Below, piece after piece: positions 12,183 to 24,118 of a stretch of 64,000 nucleotides of DNA. Position numbers and translations under genes: made by a program. The DNA is taken from positions 3,348,001-3,412,000 of the forward strand of contig JACCLO010000001.1 of NCBI GenBank assembly GCA_029448655.1, in the 5' to 3' direction. The stretch is from Wolfiporia cocos (Eukaryota > Basidiomycota > Agaricomycetes > Polyporales > Phaeolaceae). The notes under the pieces were generated by a model. The model did no database searches and was not told the DNA's origin. It was given only the letters and a program-made list of their open reading frames with translations. Within the stretch, counting starts at the first letter, position 1. Each line of letters begins with the position of its first letter.

Positions 12183-12845
12183 ATGGCCCCCAAGCTCGTG
12201 AGTAGCGAGCTGCTCACCGCGCGTCCCGCAGACTGAAACTATGCTCCTATAGGACCCCAACGAAATCAAGATCATCTACCTGCGGGCGACGGGTGGTGAA
12301 GTAGGAGCGTCATCCGCTCTTGCCCCGAAGATTGGTCCCTTGGGTCTCGTACGTCCTCCGACCCATATCGCATGGTTGTTGACCGACAGCAGTTTCCTCC
12401 AGTCCCCCAAGAAGGTCGGTGAAGATATCGCGAAGGCGACCGGCGCATGGAAGGGTCTCCGTGTCACCGTCCAGCTTACTATCCAAAACCGTCAAGCCAA
12501 GGTTGACGTTGTCCCCTCCGCCTCCTCTCTTGTCATCAAGGCTCTCAAGGGTCCGTACAAAGGAATGATCGTGATTTCGGGATCAAGGCTTACGTTTCCG
12601 TTTCAGAGCCCCCACGGGACCGCAAGAAGGAGAAGAACATCAAGCACTCCGGCAACATCACTTTCGACGAGGTTGTTGAGATTGCGCGGACGATGCGGTC
12701 AAAGTCGCTCGCCAAGACCCTCGCGAACGGCGCGAAGGAGATTCTCGGCACGGCTCAGTCAGTGGGCTGCACTGTCGACGGCCGGCCGCCCCACGACATC
12801 ATCGAGGCGATCGACGCAGGCGAGATTGAGGTACCAGAGGAGTGA
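12183..12845 (+). CDS. RPL12: 60S ribosomal protein L12 (uL11)
   Basis: uL11 binds 28S rRNA at the GTPase-associated centre, at the base of the P-stalk. Exons 12183-12197, 12253-12348, 12403-12550 and 12607-12845 give exactly 165 residues, the usual eukaryotic length. The product begins [20 protein letters not shown] and carries [50 protein letters not shown] and the C-terminal [14 protein letters not shown]. The first exon is only 15 nt, which is common for fungal ribosomal protein genes. Confidence 0.98.
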
Positions 12846-14990
12846 TCTGTATCATGGCTCGTTGTTTCTATACATTCCCTTGCGCGTAACGACTTACATT
12901 TTTACGCTGGTGCGCGCAATTCTGGACACTGTCTCTGAGGTGCTATGATTATTGTCTGACGCGTCAGGATCCTGTCATCATCCGCGAACATGTGTCTCGC
13001 TTCGGTTGCACAGCTTGCGTTCGGAGCGAACTGACCGAGCTCGTGATTAGTCCCGTACTGGAAAATACGACGCTTGGGGAAGGTATGTCCGTTGAATCCA
13101 CATACTCCGCGTCGCCCATCCATCTTTTGTATAACGACCCGGCGTCGATTCACAGCCCTCCCCCTGATGCTGTGGGATGCTTTTAGCTCTTGACTTGTGT
13201 TGATAGCCGATCTATCCCAACTGCCGAGCTCCTCATTTTTCCTTCCATATTTGCCCGAGAATGGTGCTATTCTGGGCGCACCAGAAGTCGCCACTGTCGC
13301 CGGATCATCGGCAGTTTGAGGCATTGAAGAACAAGTTTCGCCTGACGCGTGAGTATCATAGTGATGACGGATTGATTATGAACATCCCAGCAGTGCATGT
13401 CGCCTCTTGCGCTTAGTGCAGGCTCGAGGCGGTCTAATCTAGGATGAAGCAGAATCACCTTGACATTGCATTGCAGTCCATTCAACTGAGTAGTACCTGT
13501 CTCAGCCTCCTTGTGAGTACATCACAATACCGAACTTGTGGACAACTGACACGTTGATGGTGTCGCCGTCGAAGCTGTACGGGCGCGCCGACCTTGCAGC
13601 CGACGCCGCATATATTTTCAGGGCTTCCATTCTCTTCGAGTGTCTAACGCGGCTGTGTTCTCACCGGCGAAACCATCGCTCAGTATGCATCAGCTCATTC
13701 CTTTGACGCGCCGTACTCTCCATTTGCCTGCACCTGGGAGTATATAATAATATTACAGCCATCTCTGCACTGGTTCAGCCCCTGGTTCATCAGCTTCCGT
13801 GCCAGAATGGCAGCAATGTCGGCTAGTCGAGCCATGATCTGTTTGAGTAGCTTCTTCAACGGGCTTTCTTCGTCCTATCTATGATATCGCTCTGTATGTT
13901 TGCGCGCCGCGATCGACCTGTCGGCGGTCGTCCAATGAGCTCTACTCAATCAGTTTACTTTGCACCGATGTTCATCGATCCTATCGCTATCTTTGTGCGC
14001 AACACCGTAGTGCATCTCCTCCGTATCTTCACAGGAACAGGTTGACAGACGACCGGGATGCCGCAACACTAGGCTGTAGCGTTTGCGCGCGTTCATCAGG
14101 CATTCGTCTTTCGCCGAGGCGGCTCACAACCTGGCCATTCATCGGCGACATGTCCCAACCGACAGCGATTATCGGTCCAGCGCAATAATTTCGATCATGT
14201 GAGAGCTGTAATAGCACGTCTCCACTTTCTCGTCGACTCAGTATGAACTTATGCGATTGACAATGACATCGGATATATCGCCTGTGGATTATATGATCCT
14301 ACGACGTAGTCATAATTGCGTCGCCGATCCGTACTCTTATCGCATGCGCTGATATGTATCACCACGATAGTTACATTTTTGACTATATCCTAATGACTAT
14401 CTATTGGTCCCACTAGTGTGCGGCATCAATGTTATAAACCTTCGCACAACTATGCTCAAACGAAGTGCTGAATAGGATTATGGCCGGTCATTGGATCAGA
14501 ATTAACACGTCTGTTAGTATCATCTGATTGTTAAAGATGAACATTACCATGGCCAACAGGACGTACGTTTGTGTCGCCGTAGGATACTGTCGTGTACAGG
14601 TCCAGTGTAGCAGTACTTTTTGTACATCTAAAATTTTGACGGAGCAGGGCTGATACATCTAGATAAATATTTGTATGCATTCATAAGTGTGAGTGTGTTA
14701 TCTATTGACGACCACAATTGGTCGTAGCTGATTGACCTGAGGCCCCAGGAAGGTAAGTGCTTGATCTATAACAGCTTCCAAATGCGTGTGATTGCGCCCT
14801 CATAGACGCCGACGCGAGACTGAGATCGATGCGCACGTGCATAACAGAGAGAGAGAGACAACCATTTATATCCCGCAGTCAGTATCCTATGTACATGTGC
14901 GGCAGCTAACGAGAGCCACGGTGAAAGTAAAGAGTATCGTAGTAAGGAGTAGTGTGGTGTGAGCGGTCGTACTTGTGTTAGGTATCGTAA
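12846..14990. other. Gene-poor stretch between RPL12 and the LINE
   Basis: About 2.1 kb with many stops in all frames and lower G+C than the gene blocks. One possible small gene at 13261-13442 is listed separately. A short GA microsatellite lies near 14847-14860. The segment next to the LINE (about 14850-15032) may be its 3' UTR, but no poly-A or simple-repeat tail or target-site duplication could be fixed. Confidence 0.45.
13261..13442 (+). CDS. Possible 37-residue small protein, two exons
   Basis: An ATG at 13261 opens a 29-codon run starting MVLFWAHQKSPLSPDHRQFE with unusually protein-like composition. It ends at a good donor (C|GTGAGT after 13348). A candidate acceptor at 13415-13416 leads to a short exon 13417-13442 ending LQARGGLI and a stop. 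Phase is consistent (1 then 2). Small mitochondrial or membrane-complex subunits have such lengths, but I do not recognise it. It could equally be a fragment of a decayed gene. Confidence 0.3.
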
Positions 14991-15032
14991 CGGAAGGTCA
15001 TGGTCGTTGCCTGTAATGGCAGTGATGTTGGC

Positions 15033-17290
15033 TTACCCTGGGTCGAAAATCCTTCGAGGGCCGTCTTGTTTGATAAATGCGCAGGAGTGCTTGAGGAATG
15101 ATATGATTGCCCGCCAGCCTTTGACGGTACCGAGGATGAATGAGAGTTGTAGCGAAGGCGAAGCTGTTCGAAGGAAAGAACGTGCTTGGTTGTGTAAAGG
15201 GCAGTGCAGTAAGACGTGACGTCTCGTCTGGATCGTGTTGTTGTCGCAAGGACAAAGTGGTGATTCGGTAGGCACGAAACGTTGGTAGTATTCGCCGATA
15301 AAGGCGTGGCCGGTAATGCATTGTAAGAGGCGAGATTGGATATGTCGAGTCTCCGTAAATTTTCGTAGGACGGGGTGGAGCGTGTACGTAGGTAGTGTGG
15401 TTAACGCATATCTCGAAGAGTTTATGCGATTTTTAGAAACCCACTCCTTTTGCCAGCGTCGTAACGTGCGGTGGCGAGCATTGGACCGTAACCATGTTAT
15501 GGTGGGTGGTATGTGGTCAGGTAGGAGAACTGCTGCGCGTGCTAGCTGGTCGACGTGCTCGTTGCCCGGAATGCCTTTGTGACTGGGGCACCAGTGAATG
15601 GTGACGGAGATATCAACGTATGTGCTAAGGAGTTCGTCGGTGGCATCGTGGAAGAGGATGCTGTCGATTTGGCCAGGGTGTTTCGACGTGTCGTAGACTT
15701 TGTCGATGACCGCAGTGTTATCGATGAAGTAGTGAATGTGGGTGGTACGGTAGCCGTGTGCGGGTAGTATGTCAAGGATGCGATTAGCGGCCATGGCAGC
15801 TGCACATAGTTCCGCATCGAAGGATGTGGCTTGTGGGCCGAGTCCTCTCGCCTCTTGGTGAAGGTGGGCACCTCTATGGGTAACGAGGAATGCTGCACCT
15901 GTATGTGGTTTGCGTTGATAGCGTGGCGTGCGTGATGATCCATCGGTATATATAGCGAGGTGATCAGGGTAGGTGGCGATGACGTCGATCAGGTGTTGGA
16001 TTCGACGACGGTGGGTGTGGCGTTCTTCCTTTGTTGACTTCTGCGCAATGGTATCAAATTGAAGACGGTTGCCCCATTTTGGTTGACGATCCCAGGGTGC
16101 CTGTATGAAAGGGTCAAGTCGTTCAGTATCGGTAGGAAGCAAGTGGTGGACGTAAGTAAGTGGGTTCGTGTAAGGGTAGGTTTTGTTGATCGTACGTAAA
16201 GTAAGAGGGTATGGTTGTTTGACATTGGAGTAACGACGGTTATGGATAGGGGAATGAGCAGGGAGGGTACGAGTACGAATGGCATATTGAGTGACGATTT
16301 GATGGAGAGTAAGAGGAATGGGGAGAATGGATGCAAGGTGTTCACGAGAGTCGGCAGGTGTGGTACGAAAAGTGCCTAGGATCATAGTGAGACATTGATT
16401 CTGTACACGAATGAATGGTTGAATGAGGGTAAGTTGTCGGTGTCCATTGTAATACAGCGGTGCACCGTAAGTCATGATAGGAAGGATCGTCGCAAGGTAG
16501 AGGTGGCGGATGGCGTTGACATGAAGTCCCCGGGTGGAGGTAACGAGTTGTCGGAGTGCGTAGGAGGTGGTGAGTGCGAAACGTGCTCGTGTGGCGATGT
16601 GATCGCGGAAGGTAAGGTGGGAGTCGATCCAGAAGCCCAACCAGCGTATGGATTTGGATGGCGTGACAGTTAAGTCGCCGTGGTCTGGAAGGGATAAGTG
16701 AAGGGAAGGTTGGAATGGGGTGTGGTGTCGTCGGCGGGTTGGAAAAAGGTGACAGAGATCGATTTTGTCGTCGCCGATGGATAGGCCAATGTCGCGTAAA
16801 ATGGTGCATGCTTTGTGTACGTTTGTGGCGATACTCGTGGTGGTCATTTCGAGGCTCGGTCCTGCACAAAGTAGGGCGAAGTCGTCGACATAGGAGTAAA
16901 GGGTACAGTCAGTGACATTGGAGGAGTCGAGGGGAGGAGGGAAAACTCGAAGGAGTGGTGATGCGTAGATGGTAGAAAGGACGGGGGATAGCGGCGATCC
17001 TTGTGGGATTCCCACATTGCCGACTGGGAAGGTGCGGCTGGTGGAAGAGTCGATGTGAAAAGCTATGGTACGGTCAGTGATAAACGATTGTGTCCAACGA
17101 ATGACGTTGTTGGGAAAACCTAGGAGGTATAACTGGTACAAAAGTCGATCGTGATTGATGTTGTTGAAGAATCCTGAAATGTCGAGTGTAACGAATGTGG
17201 CGACGCGGCCCTGTTTCCAAATATTTTTGACGTCAGTAACGAATGTGGTACCTGCATCGATCGTGGACGAGTTATTGGCACGTGCATAAC
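15033..17290 (-). mobile_element. 5'-truncated non-LTR retrotransposon (LINE), RT plus RNase H
   Basis: One uninterrupted minus-strand frame of about 750 codons. Reverse transcriptase motif A is VTLDISGFFNNINHDRLL, motif B is GIPQGSPLSPVLSTIY, and catalytic motif C is YSYVDDFALLCAG. An RNase H domain follows with the expected acidic residues: D in IYTDGSS, E in DAELCAA, D in FIDNTAVID and D in NEHVDQLARAA. The C-terminus has a Cys/His cluster (CPCDN...HVLLHCP) typical of LINE ORF2 ends. The endonuclease, ORF1 and the first RT motifs are absent, so the copy is 5'-truncated at about 17290, the normal result of incomplete reverse transcription. No in-frame stop or frameshift is seen, suggesting recent insertion. 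Tad-like affiliation is possible but not shown. Confidence 0.92.
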
Positions 17291-17376
17291 AGCATCATGA
17301 CCTTGCTCGCTTCCCATTCTGAGGACTGTCCTCGTATACATATCCTCACTAGCTCCTCTCTGTAACGACGACCGCG

Positions 17377-18467
17377 ATGGTTTCCGCAGCCTTTGCAGAC
17401 CGTCCGCTCAAGACGCTCATCTTGTTTGACGTGGATGGCACACTGGGTCTAGCGCGGCAAGTATGTACACCCTGCCGCGTTACCCGCATGAAGCAGCCTC
17501 AAGGTGCCTGCTAGACAGTGTCGCCAGACATGATCCAGCTGCTGCGCGCACTGCGTAAGAAAGCGGTCATTGGTGTTGTCGGAGGGTCCGACCTGGTCAA
17601 GATCTCTGAGCAGCTGTCCGTGGCGGGCTCCTCAGGTATGTGCCTCGCGTATGCGATGGTTTCCGTGTTGACACGGCAGCGGCGAAAGTCGTGGACGATT
17701 TTGATTACACTTTCGCGGAGAATGGACTGACGGCATACAAGATGGGGCAGGCGTTGCCCTCGCAATCATTCATCAAGTACATGGGGGAGGAGCGGTACAA
17801 GGTCCTTGCGAACTTCATCCTCCACTATCTCGCAGATTTGGACATTCCGATTAAACGGTAATGGCGTTCAGGGCTGTTCGTGCGTCAGCGCTCATAGGCC
17901 GTTCGCAGCGGTACCTTCATTGAGTTCCGCAATGGAATGATCAACGTCAGTCCAATCGGACGTAATGCAACGTGTGTTATGGTGTAATAGGTGTTTGTCG
18001 CTGCATTCACCCTGTTGACTTGCAGAGTCGCCGAACGCAACGAGTTCGAGGTGTACGACAAGGCAAGCACCTTACACGCGTCCTTTGGCCACATCTGATC
18101 GCGTCTGCAGCAACATGGAGTCCGCGCAGCTTTCGTTAACGTGCTGAAGGAGAAGTTCTCGGACTACGGGCTCACGTTCTCCATCGGCGGACAGATCTCA
18201 TTCGACGTTTTTCCGAACGGATGGGACAAAACCTACTGCCTGCGGCATGTGGAAGACGAGCAGTTCGAGGAGATTCACTTCTTTGGTGACAAGACTTACA
18301 AGGTGTGTTCAAAAGGCTCGGATCCCCAGCAGCGTGTCATGAGCACCTCTCAGGGCGGGAACGACTACGAGATCTATACGGACTCGCGCACAATTGGGCA
18401 CGCAGTCTCCAGTCCTGCAGATACTGCGCGCCTGCTCAAGGAGCTGTTCCTGCCGGACTCCGAGTGA
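17377..18467 (+). CDS. SEC53: Phosphomannomutase (PMM/SEC53 family)
   Basis: Converts mannose-6-phosphate to mannose-1-phosphate for GDP-mannose, and thus for N- and O-glycosylation and GPI anchors; cytosolic HAD-superfamily enzyme. Exons 17377-17460, 17515-17635, 17680-17857, 17909-17971, 18026-18062, 18111-18302 and 18354-18467 give 262 residues, close to the family length. Landmarks are the catalytic [62 protein letters not shown] and [15 protein letters not shown]. The intron at 18063-18110 starts GC (AAG|GCAAGC) and must be spliced as GC-AG to keep [11 protein letters not shown] in frame. The LINE ends less than 100 bp upstream of the ATG. Confidence 0.96.
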
Positions 18468-18946
18468 GCTGGGCCTGTTGCAATTCGCGGTGGGCATGAC
18501 GGTCTGGGCAAGCAAGCGGGAAGTTAGTATAGCCGAAGTAGCATATACGCTGGGCGCGCGCACCTGGATGCGTCGCCGTTTTGTAACCCTTTCCCACTCG
18601 CTTCATACTACGGTGGTAGTCCTACAATCGCCGCTAGGGGGTCAGCCCTAGAATCGCGACAGGGCCATAGCTCGTTATTGCTGTATATAAGTTCATACTT
18701 TTCTGCTTCACTAGATATTTAGAAGGACTGGGGCAAATACAATACCATAGGTACTTTGCAGAGGTGCCTACTTTCGCTGATATGTTCCAATTGATGGTAT
18801 GGTATGGAACAGGCGGACCAGGGAATTCTGGTCTTTATCCAAATGCGGCATTGCACGATCAATGGTGATGGCGATTGGTCAGCGCCACTGCGTGGGTTGC
18901 CACACTTACCCGCATCGCTGCCTTGACCTGTGCGTCTGCGATCATC
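18468..18946. other. PMM-SNU23 intergenic region
   Basis: About 480 bp with a TATA-like 'tgtatataag' near 18684 and an A+T-rich stretch upstream of SNU23. No supported exon. Confidence 0.4.
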
Positions 18947-19734
18947 ATGTCTGGCCAAGGAGGCACACACGGCACATCGAATACTGACTTCCGTAAGAAA
19001 TGGGACAAGGAAGAGTATTCGGAGAAGGCACGCCAGCGCGACCAGGAGGAAAAGGAACGCATGCAGGAGAACGAGGAGCGTATGAAGCAAGGTACGTCTC
19101 CGTTCCATGATATACTCGCCCTAGACTCAGATAATGTCTTTTGTATAGGCAAGAAGCCACGGAAGGGGCGTCGTACTGACTTGCCCAAACCAACTGAGCT
19201 CATGAAACGCCGCGAGGGCTCACTCGAGCTCGACAAGAACCTGGGTAAGACCATGGTGGTGCAGAATGCTGGCACCCGTGGCCCCGGTGTTCCTGGATTC
19301 TACTGTGAGGCTTGCAACCGAACATACAAGGACAGCACTGGTTACTTGGATCATATCAATGGGCGCGCACGTACGTCTTCCGTCTTGCCACCCCGCTTCT
19401 CATTCTAATATTCAGACTCTCGGTAGATCTGCGGGCCTTAGGACAGACAACGCGCATTGAACGCTCTACCGTAGAACAGGTCCGTGCACGTATAGCCTAT
19501 CTGCGGGAGAAGACGAAGGAGGCGTCGAATGCGAAGACATTCGATTTCGAGGCGCGGCTTGCTGAAGTGCGAGAACGTGAAGCTGCCCTTCGTGCTCAAA
19601 AGAAGGCAGTCAAGAAAGCACAGCGAGAACAAGCGCGAGTGGAACTCGCCAAAGACGCTGCAGGCAATGCTCAGAACGAGAACGATATGATGCAAATGAT
19701 GGGTTTCAGCGGATTTGGCTCCACCAAGAGGTGA
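18947..19734 (+). CDS. SNU23: U4/U6.U5 tri-snRNP zinc-finger protein SNU23 (ZMAT2)
   Basis: Spliceosomal protein of the B complex. Exons 18947-19091, 19149-19370 and 19427-19734 give 224 residues. The start MS then TDFRKKWDKEEY, the matrin-type zinc finger FYCEACNRTYKDSTGYLDHINGRAH (two Cys, two His), and the following LRALGQTTRIERSTVEQV are diagnostic. A charged coiled-coil region follows, and the C-terminus DMMQMMGFSGFGSTKR matches the family's MMGF motif. In the second intron an AG at about 19415 must be skipped for the AG at 19426 to restore the RAHLRALG frame. It is convergent with IleRS, with 98 bp between stop codons. Confidence 0.95.
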
Positions 19735-19832
19735 TCCCGCCACCTTGTCATACAAGAGCAATTGCAGTCTAGATATACGGAAATGTAATACAATGCGTTC
19801 TTCTTCTCGAGACCTCACACTAATACGTTTTT

Positions 19833-22800
19833 CTACCGCCAAGCCAGCGACAGCACGAACTTCACATCCACGATCTCCTGCTCCTCCTCGATGAGCACCT
19901 TTTGCGATGCTTTCCGCTGAGTCACGTCCACCGGCACACTCCTCACCGTCTTCTCGATGATGTCCGCGTACTCGCGCATCGCTTGCGAGAGCTCTTCGCC
20001 GGCGCCCGCCTCAAAGGCGTAGAAGACATCGACGTCGTCCGTCGCCTGCAGGCCCGCGCGTTTCCGCATCTTCTGGATGCGGTTGATGAGCTCCCTCGCG
20101 AGCCATTCGCTCTGCAGCTCCGCATGTACTTGGATATCCAAACGAACGACGACATCGTTGTCGGTGTGCGTTGCGAATTGCACCTGGCCCTCGACCGGCT
20201 CAGGCAGCTCAATGTACCGTTGAACGGTCAGGTCCCCGGTGACGAGTTCGATGCCGTTGACAGTAAGCTTGCCAGTTTGCACGTAAGAGCGCACTTCGTC
20301 GCTAGACACGTTGGGGAGCGCAGTCTTGACCTTGGCAAGGTCCTTGCGCAGCTTCTTTCCGAGCACTGGCCAGTCCGCCACTGCGCGGTATCGCACACCA
20401 GCCAACTTCTCGTCCGACGTGAAGACGATGTCGCGCACGTTGAGCTCGGACTGGATGTACCTTTGCAGGCTACGTGCGTCCTCGAGCCATTCCTCCTCTG
20501 CGTGGAAGACGAGCAGTTCGCGTAATGGCGTCTGCAATTCCCGGTTAACACATGGACTCGTTAGTATTGCTAGTTATGCGTACCTTCAGTGAGATGTTGT
20601 GGCGTTCACGGATGTTACGCGTCAAGTCGATGACGGTTTGCAGGCGCCTGACCTGACGCTCAATGACAACGTCGAAGTACTCCTCCTTGACCTCAGGGAA
20701 GGCAAGGAAATGGATGGACCGCGTATCTTGCGCCGAAGGATCGTCCGGGATGAACGGCCGCAGCGCCTGATAGATGTTCTCCGTGAGGAAGGGCGTGTAA
20801 GATGACTATGGCGCGCAACTATTAGCATGCGTGATGCATAATACGACAACGAAAACTTACCATCGTCCTGCAAAGAGTGAACAGTGTCTCAAACAGCGTG
20901 TTGAGCGCAGCCACGGTGTCCTCCACACCATCCTCACCCTTGAGCCGTCTCCGGTTGAACCGGATGTACCAGTTCGTGAGCTCGTCGATGAGGTCGAGCA
21001 GGCGGGGGATGATCGTGTACAGGCGATACGCGGCCATCTCCTCGCGCACGAGACGGATGAGCGACTGGCAGCGCGCGAGGATCCAGCGATCCATCACGTT
21101 GCGCGAGACAGGCGCGTGCGGGTCGTACTGGAACTCGCGCCCGGTCGTCTTCTTGAGCAGCGCGGCCTGCCCGAGGAAGAAGCGCAGCGCGTTGAGCCAC
21201 GGGAGGAGCACGCGCGAGACGACCTCGCGCACGCCGTCCTCCCTGAAGCGGAGGTTGTCTCCGCGCACGATGGGAGAGTTCACGAGGAACATTCTGAGGG
21301 AATGTAGTCAGAAATGAAGGGGTTCAAAGCGAAATTCTGATTTACCGAGTAGCATCCGCACCATACTGGTCGATGATGAGGTTGGGGTCGGGGTAGTTCT
21401 TGAGACTCTTGCTCATCTTCTTGCCGTCTCTGCATCCGATGTTCAATGCATAGATAAATAGGAATATAAACCAGAACTTACGCTGCGAGGACCAGTCCGT
21501 AAACAATGAGGTTCTTCCACGGCGCCGTCCCGAAGAGATGTGTCGAGAGCACGAGCAGCGTGTAGAACCACCCGCGCGTCTGGTCAATACCTTCCGACAC
21601 GAAGTCGGCCGGGAACGCGTTCGCGAACTTCTCCTTGTTCTCGAACGGATAGTGGATTTGCGCATAGGGCATACTTTCATCGGGGACGACCTATCAGCTC
21701 CTTGCGGTCGAGTAGCGGGGCGGTCGACATACCTGCCGGACTCGAACCAGCAGTCGAACACCTCTTCGACGCGCTTCAGCTGGCCCTTGCCCTGCTGCGA
21801 GGGGATGGTGATGTGGTCGATCTTGTCGCGGTGCAAGTCGGTGATGCCCGTGACGCCCGAGAGCCTCTCCAGCTCCTCGACCGAGCCGACGCAGACAATC
21901 TACGTGTGGCGTGGGCTTCTGTCCGATGCATGTCATTTCAGGAACAAGAACGTACCTCCTCCATGTCCTCGCTGGCCCACAGTGGGATGGGAGTCCCCCA
22001 GTACCGATTCCGTGAGATGTTCCAGTCGCGCGCGTTTGCGATCCAGTTGCCGAAGCGACCGTCTCCGACGCTCTGGGGAACCCTATCCCACGTCGACGTC
22101 TCAGCACCACCAGGATTTCTGGGGAGGGTATGAGAACACACCATCGCGTCTCCTTATTGTTTGCGACGAGCTGGTCGACGATGGGCGTGACGCGCACGAA
22201 CCAGACGGGGATAGCGCGGTAAAGGAGTGGCGTGCCGGACCTACCGACGGTGGTCATTCAATGCGAACATGGCTCGCGGTGCAGAGCCCGACTCACCGCC
22301 AGCAGAAGGGATACGAGTGCTGGATGGTCGACTGGACGATCAGGCGGCCCTTTGCTTTCAGCACTTTCTGGATGTCTTTGTCTGCTGCCTGGTATTATCG
22401 TCCTGGGTATCAGAAGGATACACAGGTAACAGAGGGGCGACGCAGCAACCTTGACATGCTGTCCGACAAAGTCAGGAACCTGCTCCGTGAAGCGGCCCGC
22501 GTCGTCGATGGGGCAGGGCGGCATCTCCTCGGGGCGGAGCACGCCGTTCGCGATGGCGATGCGGTGGTCGTCCTCACCGAAGGCGGGCGCCTGGTGGACG
22601 ATACCCGTGCCGTCCGCGTCGGTGACGTACGTGTCGGTCAGCACGCGGAATGCCCTGTCCTCAAACTGCCCACTCGTCAGTTTGCCGCCCGCTAGCAGCT
22701 CTAGCAGCGCCCAGCGCGCACCTGCTCGGTGAAGTACTCGAACAGAGGGACGTAACGCCAGCCCTTCATGTCAACACCCTTGAACGTGCCGAGTTTCTTG

Positions 22801-23800
22801 TACTTGGCCTTCTTCGGGTCCTTGTACAGTGTGCGCAGGAGGCCCTCGTGAAGGATGAAGTTCTCGTCTCGCTCCTGGTCGTAGATCTTGATGTAGGTGT
22901 AGTCGGGGTGCACGCACAGTGCGAGGTTGGACGGGAGCGTCCAGGGCGTCGTCGTCCACGCGAGCAGCGACGTCTTGCGGTCATCGACAAGGGGGAATGC
23001 GACGGTAACTAGTTGAGACGATCATTAATTCAGAACACAAAGCAGGACAGGGAGAGCTCATACCGGCAGGATCACTGACGTCCTTGTAATTTTGGCTCGC
23101 CTCGAAGTTGGAAAGCGGAGTCAAACATCCAGTCGAGTACGGCATCACCTTGAGACCACGGTAGACCATGCCCTTCTTGTAGAGCTCGGAGAACGCCCAC
23201 CACACGCTCTCCATGAAGGTGGTGTTGAGCGTCTTGTAGTCGTCGTCAAAGTCGATCCAGCGCCCCATGCGCTCGACGGTGCGCCGCCACTCGGACGCGT
23301 AGCGCATGACGATCGCGCGACACTCGGCGTTGTACGCGGCGATGCCCATCTTCATTACGTCGTCGCGCCCGGTGATGCCGAGCTTCTTGTCGATCTCGTG
23401 CTCGACGGGCAGGCCGTGCGTGTCCCACCCGAAGCGGCGCGTGACATGGTATCCGCTCGCGTGCGCGTGGCGGGTAACAATGTCCTGGTGCGAACGGTGG
23501 TTTGTGTGAGCAGGGTGGCTCGATGGCGGATGGATATTGCTCGGCGCACCTTGATCGTGCCTGCGAGCAGATGGCCGTAGTGCGGCAGGCCAGTCGCGAA
23601 CGGCGGGCCGTCGTAGAAGGAGTACTCTGGGCGGCCCTCGGAGAGCTTCAGGCTAGTTTGGAACGCATCGATCTCGCGCCAGAACTCGAGGACCTTTTCC
23701 TCCTCCTTCGCAAAGTTGAAGGAGGCAGACACTGCCGGCCCTCAGTTTGCCGAACCCAGAAGACGGATAAAAACTCACGATCATGCGGTGGAAAAGACAT
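19833..23800 (-). CDS. ILS1: Cytosolic isoleucyl-tRNA synthetase
   Basis: Class I aminoacyl-tRNA synthetase charging tRNA-Ile. Fourteen exons chain without phase error: 23800-23779, 23731-23550, 23484-23064, 23008-22722, 22665-22450, 22388-22297, 22240-22142, 22082-21956, 21899-21733, 21673-21482, 21429-21346, 21293-20861, 20805-20584 and 20531-19833. They give 1080 residues, the normal eukaryotic length. The product starts MSFPPHD. Landmarks are [19 protein letters not shown] with the HIGH-type motif HYGH, the [11 protein letters not shown] region, the CP1 editing region with [15 protein letters not shown] in [13 protein letters not shown], and the anticodon-binding helices ([16 protein letters not shown]). 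Exon 1 is only 22 nt, so the translation start depends on the first intron. The gene appears intact. Confidence 0.97.
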
Positions 23801-24118
23801 CGCTGCTAGTGCCTAGAATCGATGCGAGTCAGGTTTTATGAGAGCCTTGTCGCTCTCCGACTGACAGAGTCAGAGGTCGAGAAACGTTGAGATGTGATCA
23901 GCCTGACTCGGGTTTGCAAAGATCGTTGATCACGATCTCATCTCGCTTCAAGCGCTCGTCTTCAATCATCCGGCGGGCTCCACCCTCCAGCTTAATCACG
24001 TCTTCAATATTGATTACTCGCGAGGACCCTGCTGCGCGCGCTGTTTGCTCAGGCTTCTGTTTCGAGACTACTCTGCTTAAGGATCTTCAAGTGAATACAA
24101 TCGTGCTCCCTGCACGAG
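23801..24118. promoter_or_regulatory. Divergent promoter, IleRS and RING/TRAF gene
   Basis: 318 bp between the IleRS start (23800, minus) and the RING protein start (24119, plus). No clear motif assigned. Confidence 0.4.
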
